A DNA stretch of 64,000 bases. Origin: Fragilaria crotonensis. Its lineage: Eukaryota; Bacillariophyta; Fragilariophyceae; Fragilariales; Fragilariaceae. Location of the stretch: contig JAKSYS010000284.1 of NCBI GenBank assembly GCA_022925895.1, forward strand, positions 1-64,000. Direction: 5' to 3'. The notes below the pieces were generated by a model. The model was not told where the DNA came from, did no database searches, and saw nothing but the letters and a program-made list of their open reading frames with translations. Each line of letters begins with the position of its first letter. Positions within the stretch are counted from its first letter, which is position 1. Both the position numbers and the translations under genes were made by a program. Positions 54,302 to 64,000 of the stretch are shown here, piece by piece.

Positions 54302-54931
54302 ATCTATCGCCGTTTTTGGAATCTTTGGTTGATGGAACATTTGCAGAGCTGGAGAAGAGCTGCGGAAAGACTCCATATGAAATCAACGCAAATGTCTTTC
54401 ACCGATTCTTTGTTCTATCCCCCATACTCAAGATTTGCCAAAGGAATCCAGCTGCCACTGACCGAAATGGAGAAGAGGTATACAGCATGGCAGGAGTCGG
54501 CTAGAAAAGATATTGAACGTGCGTTTGGTGTCCTGCAGAGTCGATTCCAGGTGATGGCACGCCCGTTTTTGGGACATTCATTGAAGAAGATTAGCACAAT
54601 AGTCTCTGCATGCTTGATAATGCACAACATGTGTGTTTCCGACAGAGTCATGGATGGTGATGTACACGCACGGTACAATCCTGCAAACGAGAATGGAACG
54701 ATGACAGAGGAACTGGATATGGAGGTAATTGAGTATGAAAATGGCAATGAAAACACAGTACGTGCTCAAATTGGTATCGCTAATGTAGACAATCCAAATG
54801 TTGTTGAGAATGTTTTGGCACGACAAAATCATTGGCGTGAAGTCAATGATAGAGAGGAGCACGCACGCCTCCATATGGCGTTGCTACAATTAAAAGGATA
54901 TGGTGCTGGAAGAACAAGAAGAACTACGTAG
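54302..54931 (+). pseudogene. Outer Harbinger transposase, C-terminal part
   Basis: Resumes the frame of 49492 (LSPFLESLVDGTFAELEKSC, then TPYEINANV). It loses one base near 54385 and continues as SFTDSLFYPPYSRFAKGI, YTAWQESARKDIERAFGVLQ (the Glu of the triad) and RPFLGHSLKKISTIVSACLI. The tail is basic (GAGRTRRTT, stop at 54931). It ends eight bases before the stop of the opposite gene. Confidence 0.87.
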
Positions 54932-54938
54932 ATAATCT

Positions 54939-56457
54939 TTAGGAATGAAGGACTTTGTCAAAATCATTTCCATCATTGCTGTAACTGTCGGCGAGATCAT
55001 CGACATGATCATTATTGTCACCGCCGGTGGCGACATTAACCGGAGTGTGGTAACCTGCAGACTCGCTATCTGCCCTTTGAGGATCATCATCGTCATCTTC
55101 AATCTTCTGCATCATTTCCAGAGCCTTATCCTGTCGGCCACAAGAGACATACACGGCAGCCATCTTCATCCATTTCTCATGTCTTCTCATCTTCTCATCG
55201 TTCTGCTTGTGCAATGTGGCAGTCTTGAATGCAAGAACAAGCTCCTTTGTTGCTGATGACATCTCGGCCACTATGCTATCGACGTTGTTGGCGGCATCAG
55301 CAAGCATGACTGATCCCGACAAGGATCCCGACAAGGATCCAATAGGGGTTATGGATGACAGAGCTCCTGTTTCCTCAAGCATTCTCTTCATCAACTTGGC
55401 CTTCTTCATCCCGATTGGTCGTTCCATGTTGCTTCCTTGCGGTGGTGCACTATTATTTACTGCTGCTTTCTTCTTCTTGGACGACGACGTCGTCACGCTG
55501 CTTTCAGCGACAATTTCTCCCGTGTCATCCTCGCCATGATCCTCATTGTTGTCCGATGAAGCAGGCATCACCATCGGATCAAATTTTGGCAACTTGTGCA
55601 ATACTGGTACACACTTTGCGAATCGGAACGTGTCACCGGTATCAGACTTGTACAATGCACTTGCTTCCTCAACATACTTTTCTTCGTTCCAACCACTTTT
55701 CTTCGTACCTTTCAACTGCCTATAGTGCTTGTTCCAAAGCTGCACACTTTTACTGATTCGTTTTTCCACCTCTACTCAATTGATTCTTTGCTTCGATTGT
55801 AAATGTCATGTCCCATCTCTGCCAACTCTTTCTGTTGTAGCAGACAGAATTTCTCATGCACTCGCGTCCAAAATGTTTCACTCCTCTGCCCAACCCCCCT
55901 GATAGGATCAACAGTGACATTAACAAATGCCAAAGAAATCAAGTAGTCTTCATCCTCCGAATAGTTTGGGGCGATTGCTGACTTCTTGCAATCAGCAGCT
56001 GGTGCTGTTGTTTTCTTTGTTGTTCGTCCTTCCTGAGCACCAGCACTCACCATGTCACGTTTCTTTCTCGTCTTCTTCTTGTCCTCTTCCTCGGCCTTCT
56101 TTTTCTTGTCGTCATCGGCCTTCTTCGTCTTGTCTTCCTTGGCCTTCTTCTTCTTGTCTTCTTCGGCCTTCTTCTTGACTTCCTCCGCCTCCTCCTTCTC
56201 TCGCCTGATATCAGAGCTACAATCATCGTCAGAAGTAGAGTCAAAGTACTCCTCGCTTCCATGAGAGCACCGAGAGGACGTTGTGAAGATTACATCTGCT
56301 CAGTCGGAATAACAAAAGTTGGAATTCCTGCTTGTTGCTTCTCATCACACTCCTTCTTCTTGTTCCTTTCATCAGCATCTGCTGATGGAAGGTCATCACT
56401 GCCAGTTCGTGCCTTTTTAGTTCGGGGAGAACGTCGACGTGGAGACGTTTCTGGCAT
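54939..56457 (-). pseudogene. Outer Harbinger Myb/SANT-like DNA-binding gene
   Basis: Likely start ATG at 56457-56455 (MPETSPRRRSPRTKKARTG, basic). A long Lys/Glu-rich helix follows in shifted frame (~56250-56050). The trihelix/Myb-like domain is NYSEDEDYLISLAFVNV, SETFWTRVHEKF and RSKESIE (56053-55772). After a frame change at ~55770, SVQLWNKHYRQLKGTKKSGW and the motif FRFAKCVPVLHKLPKF follow. The C-terminal half is Ser-rich, then helical (RRHEKWMKMAAVYVSCGRQDKALEMM), then acidic. This is the usual second Harbinger protein, related to NAM-associated plant proteins, which binds the TIRs. Two or more frameshifts. Confidence 0.8.
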
Positions 56458-56518
56458 GGTGATTGAAAGAAACAGCAGAATTGTCGTGCTGCTTTGTGCG
56501 AGAAATGCCCTGTGACCC

Positions 56519-56611
56519 AAATGTACCCCCCAAATGTACACAGGGGTCAGATTTCAAAAATCTGGCCAGATTTTCGAAATCTGACCCTATGTACATTTGG
56601 GGGGTACATTT
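56519..56611. repeat. 93-bp near-perfect palindrome in the right arm of the outer Harbinger
   Basis: The outer arms are 22 bp each (56519-56540 and 56590-56611) and perfectly complementary. Inner arms GGGTCAGATTTC (56544-56555) and GAAATCTGACCC (56576-56587) match, and the centre AAAATCTGGCCAGATTTT (56557-56574) is itself a perfect palindrome. It lies between the TIR and the start of the minus-strand gene. Confidence 0.9.
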
Positions 56612-56642
56612 GTGACCCCCCCAAATCTCAAATATACCCCCC

Positions 56643-56710
56643 CCATAGAGAATGCTTTTTCCAAAAAAATACGAAAAAAATTCAAATGTACCCCATGATA
56701 GAGAATGCTC
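56643..56710 (-). repeat. Right end of the outer Harbinger, doubled TIR
   Basis: CCATAGAGAATGC (56643-56655) is the exact complement of the inner left copy. ATAGAGAATGCTC (56698-56710) is the outer TIR, followed by TAA. Confidence 0.85.
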
Positions 56711-56713
56711 TAA

Positions 56714-57019
56714 AAAGTTATGAGACTGATCAACAACAAGTTGAACCCATCCCTGGTGGGATTGAACTGATCCTCTTGGATTGCCTAGGAGACTCAGTGA
56801 GTCTCCAGGAGTTGTCAACCAGTTCTCATTTCTACTGGTAACTCACTTAATGTGTACGGTTGTACTGTTGTACAGGATCAGTGTTGCATTGTTACACTGT
56901 ACTGTTGTATTACTAGTCTACCGGTATATCCAAGTACTATACATGGCCATTGTATTGTAGTACTGGATACTAGTAATTGTAGTATACTGGATGACACCAC
57001 GCTAAGGGCACGTGCGGTG
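56714..57019. other. Flank between Harbinger and Gypsy, perhaps Gypsy LTR
   Basis: No gene. The sequence from ~56850 is rich in TACTGTA/GTACTG words like those near 45300-45600. It lies directly 3' (sense direction) of the Gypsy integrase, where an LTR is expected. No pair of repeats proves it. Confidence 0.35.
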
Positions 57020-59085
57020 TACTGCACTCGCTTCCCTAATTGGGCGGTACGCGTTCTTTATATGGCGTCAGTCGACGTATGTTGACACGTTCATTGACAA
57101 TACCACATTGAATGCGTACTGTACCATTAGCATAGGTTTCAGTAATCCGATAAGGTCCCGTACGTGAGGCGGACAGTTTGGAGATTAGTCCTGGTTATTC
57201 CAATAGGACTTTTTCGCCAACATGGTACTCGTGTTCAATACGTTTAGAATTTTCCTTTTTATTATTGGCATTAATAATATCTTGCTTACGTTGTTGTATC
57301 CTAGCCCAATCCGTCTTTAATTGGATGGGCAACAACATGTCGCGTCCAAATACTAACTGCCCAGGTGTGGCATCTAACGTAGTATGTACTGTACTGTGTA
57401 TTGCCCATGCAGCTGCACTTAAGAATGGTCCCCAAGGGTCATTCGTATCGAGTTCTTTATGTTCGAGTTCGAATGTCCGGAGCGCGTTGCCAAGTACTTG
57501 ATGTACTCGTTCTACAATACCGTTTGATTGCGGATTGTAACTTGATGACGGTTTTTCCTTCATACCGTAATTGTTGCACATTTGTTTAAACTGTGCTTTA
57601 AATTCGGAACCGTTATCATACCCTATATATTGGGGTCGTGGATATCGAGTTAACCACGTGTTATTAAATGCTTCCATAACAGTATGTGCATTTTTATCTG
57701 GTATTGCTATGACTTCGAACCATCCTGTTACGGGATCAATCATAGTCAATGCACGAAGGGTATGTGTAGACGTTGGAGTATGTACAACGTATGGTCCAAT
57801 CAAATCTACATTTACACAAGACCAGGGAAGTTCTTCAGCTTCCTCAGGCGGTAAGTGTCCATACTTTTTCTGCTGTTTCTTAAACAACTGACACGTACGA
57901 CATGTCTTACAAAATGTCTCAACGTGACTACGTAATTTCGGCCACGTGCATGTTTGACGTATCGTTGCTTCAGTGCCTGATTCGCCTGGGTGTGCTAGGT
58001 ACTCATGATACCAGGCTACTACGCGTTGTTGAAGTTGAATAGGAATACATATGTTTCCCTGGTACGTAATGACCTCAACTCCTTCAATCGTTTTGGTATT
58101 GAAGTTCTGACTTTTCGATTTTGTACTTCTTCGTTTAAGTTCGTTATCTAACCGCTGATATTTAGCAATTAACGCAGGACTTAAGGGAAAGTCAGTTTCC
58201 TTAACATCTGTCTTTGTCATGAAGATGTAAGCCATATTATCATTCGTAGGCTCTGTTGGCAAAGTTTGCATCCAAACGTGATAAGGCATCAGCAATGACG
58301 TTCTTCTCTCCTTTCATATGCAGAAATGTAGGTCCAAACTCCTCAATTAGGAGTCTCCATCGTATAATACAATCTGTGGACATTTTCTGATATAGGAGAT
58401 TCTTGTGATCTGTGTGTACTATCAGTTTTTGACCCAATAGTATATTTTTGAATTCCTTAAGTGTTTCTACTATGGATAACAGTTCTTGCTTGCCAGTTGT
58501 GTAACGTTTTTGAGCACTGTTAAGTTTCCTGCTGTAGAAAGCTAACGGACAGTCATCTTGCATTATGACTGCTGCCAGTTGATAATCACTGGAGTCTGTA
58601 TAAATATGGAAGTCTTTTGAGAAATCTGGATAAGCCAGTAATGTCTCTCGACTAATTATGGCCTTAATGTCTTCAAAGGCTTTCTGTTCTTTATCATGCC
58701 AAATAAATTTAGCTTTGGCAGAACACATCGCGGTCAGCGGTGCTAGTATGTGACTTCTACGTTGCCACATGTCATGGTAGAAATTAATCATACCTAAGAA
58801 ACGTCTCAACTGCCGTTTGGTAGTTGGTGGTGTCAGCCGCATAATAGCTTCCACTTTCTTAGGTTGAGGTTGGATACCGCGACGAGTAATCCAATAGCCT
58901 AAGTAATCAATCTTGATCACTGCGAACAAGGATTTACATAGGTTAACGGCAAAGCCAACATCCGTTAGGCGTTGCAATACTAATTCAACATGTTGAAGAT
59001 GGTCCTCATAGGAACCTGCTGTTGTAATTAGTATGTCATTACTGGGAGGATATGCAGCATCGTTATTATTTTTGTCTTTACTCCA
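57020..59085 (-). pseudogene. Ty3/Gypsy pol remnant: RT C-terminus, RNase H, integrase
   Basis: The RT end is seen from ~59060: DILITTAGSYEDHLQHVELV, where the preceding Asp pair is replaced (SND for the family's DD). LGYWITRRGIQPQPKKVEAI and the connection RQLRRFLGMINFYHDMW follow. RNase H: FHIYTDSSDYQLAAVI, KRYTTGKQELLSIV, IVHTDHKNLLYQ, NVIADALSRL. After a frame change near 58260 the integrase has the HHCC finger (HEYLAHPGESGTEATI, CKTCRTCQLF), VDLIGPYVV (Asp), IGYDNGSEFK (Asp) and NGIVERVHQVL (Glu). A TAA at ~57195 interrupts the C-terminal domain, which continues in frame as PGLISKLSASRTGPYRITET to ~57020. The N-terminal RT, protease and Gag are missing. Confidence 0.88.
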
Positions 59086-59480
59086 CACGATATGGGGCAA
59101 ACGACATCAATGCAACTTTCGGTGGGTCACCGATAGCAAGTCCGCAATAACAAACGTCAGCCGACAAACCTCTCGGGTGGTCAAACAGAGTCGTCAACCA
59201 CAAAATTCTGACTATGTAGGCCTTATACGGCAGGAGACTGTGAACCTGCGGCGTACCATCACTCCCGTATGGGTCAAGGGGCACCAGCGTGATTCCTCAC
59301 GAAGCATGACAAGACGATCGCATGATATTCAATGCAACAATCGAGCGGATGCGTTAGCAACTTGGTACCGTGAGCATCCATCATATCGTCAGTCCGTGGA
59401 ACACACCGAGCACACGCCTGAGTCAAGAGTCTCGATCCAAGTAAAACCCCGTGCGATAAAATTAGTGCCGACGTGAACAA
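59086..59480 (+). pseudogene. LINE RNase H fragment, copy 3
   Basis: HQCNFRWVTDSKSAITNVSR, ITPVWVKGHQRDSSRS and NNRADALATWYREH are the RNase H blocks of the same LINE lineage as the two larger copies. The join to the Gypsy remnant is near 59085. Only the C-terminal half of the domain and a short linker remain. Confidence 0.75.
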
Positions 59481-59865
59481 TTAGTGCCGAAGAAGAAGAA
59501 GAAGATGTACACGCAGTGAAAGAGGAAGCTAAACACAAATTTTTAATCTTAGTACTTTTTCCTTCTCTCTATCTCTTGTTTCTACTGTAAGTGTATTGTT
59601 ACGGCCTATTTCATTTGGTTTATCAGACCCAATCATACTCCAATTGAGCAATGATAACATTATAACAATCACAATGATGACATTGCTTCGGCATTCGAAT
59701 TCCTGACTTCGGTCATGCGAAATAGTAAGCGTGCTTTGGCACTGCAATATCCTGGCTTCGGTCATGCGATGATATGGCCACCTCGTGTGGTACGAACGAC
59801 AACGAACGAATAAACGATCAGCTGACGCAGCTCTTTATTTGCGATCAACAGAACTCCCCAGCATT
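59481..59865 (+). promoter_or_regulatory. Leader of the Gag gene with four tetraloop hairpins
   Basis: TGGTTTATCAGACC at ~59613-59626, just after ...CCTATTTCA, resembles an LTR end plus primer-binding site (low certainty). From 59684 to 59764 four short stems are closed by tetraloops: TGC-TTCG-GCA, TGAC-TTCG-GTCA, GTGC-TTTG-GCAC and TGGC-TTCG-GTCA. They could be packaging or translation-control structures of the element RNA. Confidence 0.5.
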
Positions 59866-61587
59866 ATGGCGGCTATTCTAACGGTTCTCGACGCGATGAT
59901 CGCGTGCGGTATTGATAACGACGCCCTCTTCTTGGAGGAAACGCAGGCCCAGCGTATCGCTGAGGACATTTTTGGTGATACCTTCACCTCCTGCATGGAC
60001 ATTACCTTCAAGGAACTAGACGAGCATTTCAAGACATATTCTGACCTAACCGTGGCCCAGGGACAGATTCGCTTACGCCCTGGTACACGCAAGAATGTCA
60101 AAGCATTTGTCCAGTGGACTCGTGATGAGATTCGTCTTGGCCGCGATCCAAGCACCACACCCTTTCCGCTTCATTTGGTCAGCGATCTTATTCGTCGTCA
60201 TAAAACGCATGAAAAGTTTCAAACGGATGCGAAGACGTTGTCTGAAGCTGCAAAGCCGGACAAATTTAAAGATAACGTGAAATGGGAGGACTGGAAGCCA
60301 ACCTTCCTCAATTACCTTCGTTCCATCCCAGGACGTGATGGTATCCCATTGAAGTATGTCTGTCGCGATAAGGACGAACCAGATCCAACAGCCAATGACG
60401 ATTTCTTGGATGACTACGTCGCAATGGCTCCGTTGGAAGGGGACTCGTATGCAATTGATACTGTCCAGGTTCATACCTTTCTACTGAACTTTGTATCCGG
60501 TAACGACACTGCTGAAGCCAAAATCCAGGGACTTACTCGTCCGAACGACGGACGTGATGCCTTTAAACGCCTCGTCGAACACTACGAAGGTGTGGGAATT
60601 CATGCAATCGACATCCGTGAGGCGGACGAGGTAATCAGGAGTTTGTTTTATAGCGGAGAGAAGGCACCACATATGTGGTGGTCAGAATTTGAGAAACGCC
60701 TCACACGTGCGTTTAATGCGTACGTTAAACGCGAAGGCCGAATCGTCCATTCTGACTCCATGAAGATAAGAATGCTCATCGACAAGATCAAGGCAGACTT
60801 CTTGACGCCAACCAAAGCACAGTTAGAGATCGAGTTGTCTAGGATGCCGATGACTGTTACTTATGAACAAGCACTAGCCTTGTTTCGAAATATGGTAAAC
60901 CAGAAGCATCCGCCTCAGCTGAATGTCAACAATCGCTCGAGACGAAATATCAATGAAGTGACGACCGGGAGAAGTAAAACCGGTGGGCGTGGTGGACAAG
61001 GCCGTGGTGGACGTGGAGGAAGACATGGCGGACGAGGTAATCGGGGAAAGACTCGAACTGACAGCCGCATGATAACGCTCACGGACGGTTCACAAATAGA
61101 GTATCATGCGTCGTTCAACTTCCCAAAGCATGTGTACTTGAAGATGAAACAAGAAGACCGCGATACTCTGAAAAGAGAACGCTCTGCCTACAATGAACGA
61201 AATGGACGATCGAGTAACCGCAACAGTGAGATTCAAGAACTACGTTCTCAGATTGAAGAGTTACGAGGATCAGTGAGTGCTAATACCCCTCCAACAGACT
61301 CCATCTCAGTTTCCAACCGATCTCAAGTGAGCCAAGTGACGACAAACACTTCAATAATGGGCGGACGCAACGAACAAGCCAATCATCGACAAGCCCGACG
61401 CGCAGCGGCAGTTGTGACAAAACGGCATGTTCAATCAGCACATAAGTCTCGGTTATGGACCGATCTGAATGAATTCTGCCATGAGTGCGGGATATTCGGA
61501 CACCGGGACAGACCGAAGTATCTTGGGCTGACGCAAGACGCGTGCCACGTACGCATGCGCGGATGGGACACTTCATCCGCGGCATGA
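59866..61587 (+). CDS. Copia-type Gag with RGG box
   Basis: Starts at MAAILTVLDAMI (59866); the frame is open 27 codons upstream but without family features. It is 573 codons long. Helical N-terminal and capsid-like regions are present (CMDITFKELDEHFKTYSDL, WEDWKPTFLNYLRSIPGRDG, HMWWSEFEKRLTRAFNAYVKR). A Gly/Arg box lies near DNA 60985-61060 (GGRGGQGRGGRGGRHGG) for RNA binding. A short helical Gln/Glu region (EIQELRSQIEELRGS) follows, and a C-terminal CHECGIFGHR motif, part of a zinc knuckle. RGG boxes are common in diatom Copia Gags. Structural protein of the virus-like particle. Intact. No pol follows on this strand; the nearest pol is on the opposite strand at 62166. Confidence 0.83.
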   Translation: MAAILTVLDAMIACGIDNDALFLEETQAQRIAEDIFGDTFTSCMDITFKELDEHFKTYSDLTVAQGQIRLRPGTRKNVKAFVQWTRDEIRLGRDPSTTPFPLHLVSDLIRRHKTHEKFQTDAKTLSEAAKPDKFKDNVKWEDWKPTFLNYLRSIPGRDGIPLKYVCRDKDEPDPTANDDFLDDYVAMAPLEGDSYAIDTVQVHTFLLNFVSGNDTAEAKIQGLTRPNDGRDAFKRLVEHYEGVGIHAIDIREADEVIRSLFYSGEKAPHMWWSEFEKRLTRAFNAYVKREGRIVHSDSMKIRMLIDKIKADFLTPTKAQLEIELSRMPMTVTYEQALALFRNMVNQKHPPQLNVNNRSRRNINEVTTGRSKTGGRGGQGRGGRGGRHGGRGNRGKTRTDSRMITLTDGSQIEYHASFNFPKHVYLKMKQEDRDTLKRERSAYNERNGRSSNRNSEIQELRSQIEELRGSVSANTPPTDSISVSNRSQVSQVTTNTSIMGGRNEQANHRQARRAAAVVTKRHVQSAHKSRLWTDLNEFCHECGIFGHRDRPKYLGLTQDACHVRMRGWDTSSAA

Positions 61588-62165
61588 GGGAACAAGTCTA
61601 GAATATGCTCACTCTTTTTGTAAATAGTCAAGTTGCATGCTGCTACTAGTTGATTACTACATGTCTTAGAGTCGTCCCTGGCAATGGCGGATGCGCCGCT
61701 CTTGCGAGGGAATCAACTGAGTTTATCAGACCCAACATGCATGTAGCTATGTTGTAGACATTAAATGCTTTCGTCAATGGTTGATGAGGAGGCCTGATCA
61801 GCCTCAACAGCAGAAGGAGCGCGGATTCTGCGATAATAGTCCTGTGGTCGTGGTGGTCGAATGATCCAGGCCTGCAGCCGTGGCTCGAAGACGGTAACGC
61901 TACCGTCGGCGTGTCGGTGAACGTCTCCGAACGCAAAGACCTAACTCCGATGGGGGTTCAATGTGAAGCGCCATTTGGCGCCATCATAAGAGAGGGGAAA
62001 GACCGACCATAAGAGGCGTTGTTTCGCTTTCGCCGTAAAAGGTGGTGTAGCGCACGTCATGATACTAGTATAGTGGTGTTTATGTGAACACGACACTATT
62101 TGGTACCAATCCATGCCAGGATTGGATCTTGGTTGTCTGTCTAGTACAATTTCTACGAGATTGAC
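61588..62165. other. Junction between the Gag gene and the opposite-strand pol
   Basis: No gene recognised. GTTTATCAGACCCAA near 61718 repeats the word at 59616. A minus-strand open stretch (61936-61700; DVHRHADGSVTVFEPRLQAW) might be retroelement coding, but no family is seen. Confidence 0.4.
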
Positions 62166-63353
62166 TTATACTGGACATTTTCCGAACAGAGTTTGTTGTT
62201 TACATAACTTGGTAACGAATGGATGCCATAAGTATCCTTCAACCGAGAATTTTGATCGGAATGAGTCACGATTGACATACGCGTAATGCTCACGCGTATG
62301 AACGTGAACCTGCTGTGAATGTCCTTCTCTGGGTAGCGCAAGGTGAGTAGATAACATCGAAACTTCCATAGCGATATCAATATGGCCGAGTTCCACAGCC
62401 CACCGTAATACTCCAATCAACTCCTGAAAGTTTCGGACACCGTCAACTTTAAGTTCCGAAGTATCATCGAGCTCTGGACGATAATTGGCTTGCATCGGAG
62501 TCGTGCAGCGTGAGGGTAGCAGCCTTTGCCCGGTAGCATCCAGTGCCGTTTCCACGTTGACGATTGCCGCCTTCACATATTCTTCAGACGACATAGTCCA
62601 ACATTCCACGTCTCCAATTATCTTCTGCTCCAGTTGGGCACCAAGATAGTGCTCCGGCTTCTCAATTTTGTTGTCTTTCAACCTGAACGTCGCTTGTATA
62701 CCTTCCATTGTCGCTCTGGGATCATGGGATATACACAATATATCATCGACATACACGAGCGTCACTTCATAGTTTTCAAAACCGTCAGGTTTTGTCGCTG
62801 GTTGAATCCACACATCGGGGTCCGCCTTAGTTGGTTTGTAATCAAGTTTGTAAAGGGTCTCTGCCAAGGTGCTCGAAAGGCTGCTCCGCTTGACTTCAAC
62901 CCGTACAACGCTTTCCGAATGATCATTATGCTTCCAGCTTCGGATCCAAATTCTGGTCCTGCGATAACATTAACCTTCGCGACAATTCGCAGTCAAATAC
63001 GTATTTTGTGTATTGCACACTGAATCTCAAGGTCGTTCAGCAAAGCAAGCAACAGAGCAATTCTTACCGATTCCCGTGACACGACCGACGAATACGTCAG
63101 TGCCGCGGGTGTTTCTGTTTCACTTCCATTCGCAACAAGCCTCGCTTCTCTTGAAGTTCTACTCATCTTAATGTTGAATATAAAATGGCACTTCATTCTT
63201 TGAAATGACGTGGAACACGCCGGTCGCATTCTTCATCTCCTTACAAATGGCCTCCCACCATGGATTATCACCATTTTCCCTGTCAACCGCGAGTGCCTCC
63301 TTGACAGACTTCGGGATACGGATACCAAACTTGTGAGTTCGCTGCCAGTACAT
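62166..63353 (-). pseudogene. Copia-D reverse transcriptase
   Basis: Starts with the RT N-terminus near 63353 (FGIRIPKSVKEALAVDRENG, NPWWEAICKEMKN). It continues in another frame at 63229-62993 (ARLVANGSETETPAALTYSS, VRIALLLALLND) and then 62867-62166. There LYKLDYKPTKADPDVW, VTLVYVDDILCISHD (intact YVDD), HYLGAQLEQK and FQELIGVLRWAVELGHIDI stand in one frame. The last ~40 codons diverge and RNase H is missing. At least two frameshifts. Confidence 0.83.
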
Positions 63354-63995
63354 CCTGCACGTTCGCTCGGGTCAGTGCCCAGACTGTACTTCGCATATCG
63401 GCCTTGCGGACTTTGGCAACAGGAACACAGCATCCTGCCGCCATAGTCCTCAGCTGGTCCAAGCCAGCATGCCAATTTTCGCTCGTTGTCATTGTCTAGG
63501 AAGGCCACGACCTGTACCATCCATGTATGACGTAGAGTGAAATGTCTGGGGTCCACCCGTGCACTTGCTCAAAAGCGCATCTCCTGTGCAGGTCTGATGC
63601 GTCCCCGCGATGAAGGACCTTATATTGGTGCATAGATTCACCAAATAATTCCAGAGCCTTCGCGGAGACTTCTGTCTTGTCTTGAATCGCAGATCATCGT
63701 TTTAACTCGGATGTCGATCTCGCTTTGTTCTGGAACGGTGAGTACGGCTCGGTGTACTCGCTCAATGGAATACTGATCCATTTCTTCCATTCGCCCAACC
63801 CTTCCATTGTCGCATCGTTGTCGCAAAGCAGTGTCTCTGGTATACCGACCTTCTTGACGAAATCATCCAATGCATAATCGATTCATTCTTCCGTTCCATC
63901 CGGTATGCCTGAAAAGCCGCGCCCGTTTCCAATTATGTGGGCGTATCGTTGCGAATCAACCGACTTCGTCTTTGGCTCCATGATGTCAGCGTAAA
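63354..63995 (-). pseudogene. Copia-D integrase
   Basis: Minus-strand fragment entering from the window edge: MFYADIMEP (first Asp block), IIGNGRGFSGIP, then after a TGA DYALDDFVKKVGIPETLLCD (second Asp block). The sequence then runs EWKKWISIPLSEYTEPYSPF and on to the QNKARSTSELKR block, where the catalytic Glu is expected. Internal stops near 63890 and 63690. The chromodomain-free C-terminal part is read to ~63360 with frame changes (FTLRHTWMVQVVAFLDND). Confidence 0.72.
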
Positions 63996-64000
63996 ACATC

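Larger units (their letters stand above)
48391..56710 (+). mobile_element. Outer PIF/Harbinger DNA transposon
   Basis: Terminal inverted repeats GAGCATTCTCTAT (48391-48403 and 56698-56710) flanked by the 3-bp duplication TAA (48388-48390, 56711-56713). It carries a plant-transposase-type DDE gene (plus, split) and a Myb/SANT-like DNA-binding gene (minus), converging on each other. Without the nested element it is about 3.5 kb. Both genes carry frameshifts. Confidence 0.9.

Overview
The window is eukaryotic nuclear DNA, most likely from a diatom or a close stramenopile. The reasons are Copia elements of the kind typical of diatoms (Gag with an RGG box, the protease form LIDGGANGG, the integrase/RT style of the CoDi groups), several PIF/Harbinger elements, and a type II membrane SGNH/PC-esterase-like host protein. 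There is almost no ordinary gene content. It is a stack of mobile elements inserted into one another, and only one convincing host gene is present (45840-46937, plus strand). The genus is not determined.

Block 1 (1-19503) has three nested levels. A decayed Copia element (Copia-A, plus strand) is split at 2195/17846 by a non-LTR retrotransposon (LINE, minus strand, 2196-17830). A perfect 15-bp target-site duplication flanks the LINE. The LINE carries ORF1 and an ORF2 with APE endonuclease, RT and RNase H, joined by a TAATG stop-start. Its ORF1 is split by a tyrosine-recombinase (DIRS-order, PAT/Ngaro-type) retrotransposon at 8668-15544 that left no duplication.

Block 2 (19560-38336) begins with a 5'-truncated LINE fragment. 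It is followed by a second, better preserved DIRS-type element (21434-38336). That element is itself split by a 10-kb DNA transposon (23201-33217) with imperfect 24-bp terminal inverted repeats and a 2-bp duplication. The DNA transposon has three genes: a Plavaka/CACTA-like transposase, a convergent minus-strand gene whose C-terminal part looks like a double-stranded beta-helix Fe(II)/2-oxoglutarate dioxygenase, and a charged third gene.

Block 3 (38337-45839) holds a minus-strand RNase H fragment, a Copia element close to full length but 5'-truncated (Copia-C), and the 3' end of another Copia (Copia-E). The host gene and a gene-free stretch follow, to 48387.

Block 4 (48391-56710) is a Harbinger element (TIR GAGCATTCTCTAT, TSD TAA) whose transposase gene is split by a second, intact-looking Harbinger (49493-54298, perfect 18-bp TIRs, TSD TTA). 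The inner element carries a transposase, an accessory protein and a captured piece of a secreted-protein gene with SdrD/SpaA-like repeats. Block 5 (56714-64000) holds a Ty3/Gypsy remnant, a third LINE RNase H fragment, an intact Copia Gag preceded by a run of tetraloop hairpins, and a minus-strand Copia pol remnant.

Most element genes carry frameshifts. The DIRS Gag-RT frame (33637-38142), the inner Harbinger pair, the Gag at 59866 and the host gene are open. No rRNA, tRNA or CRISPR array was recognised.
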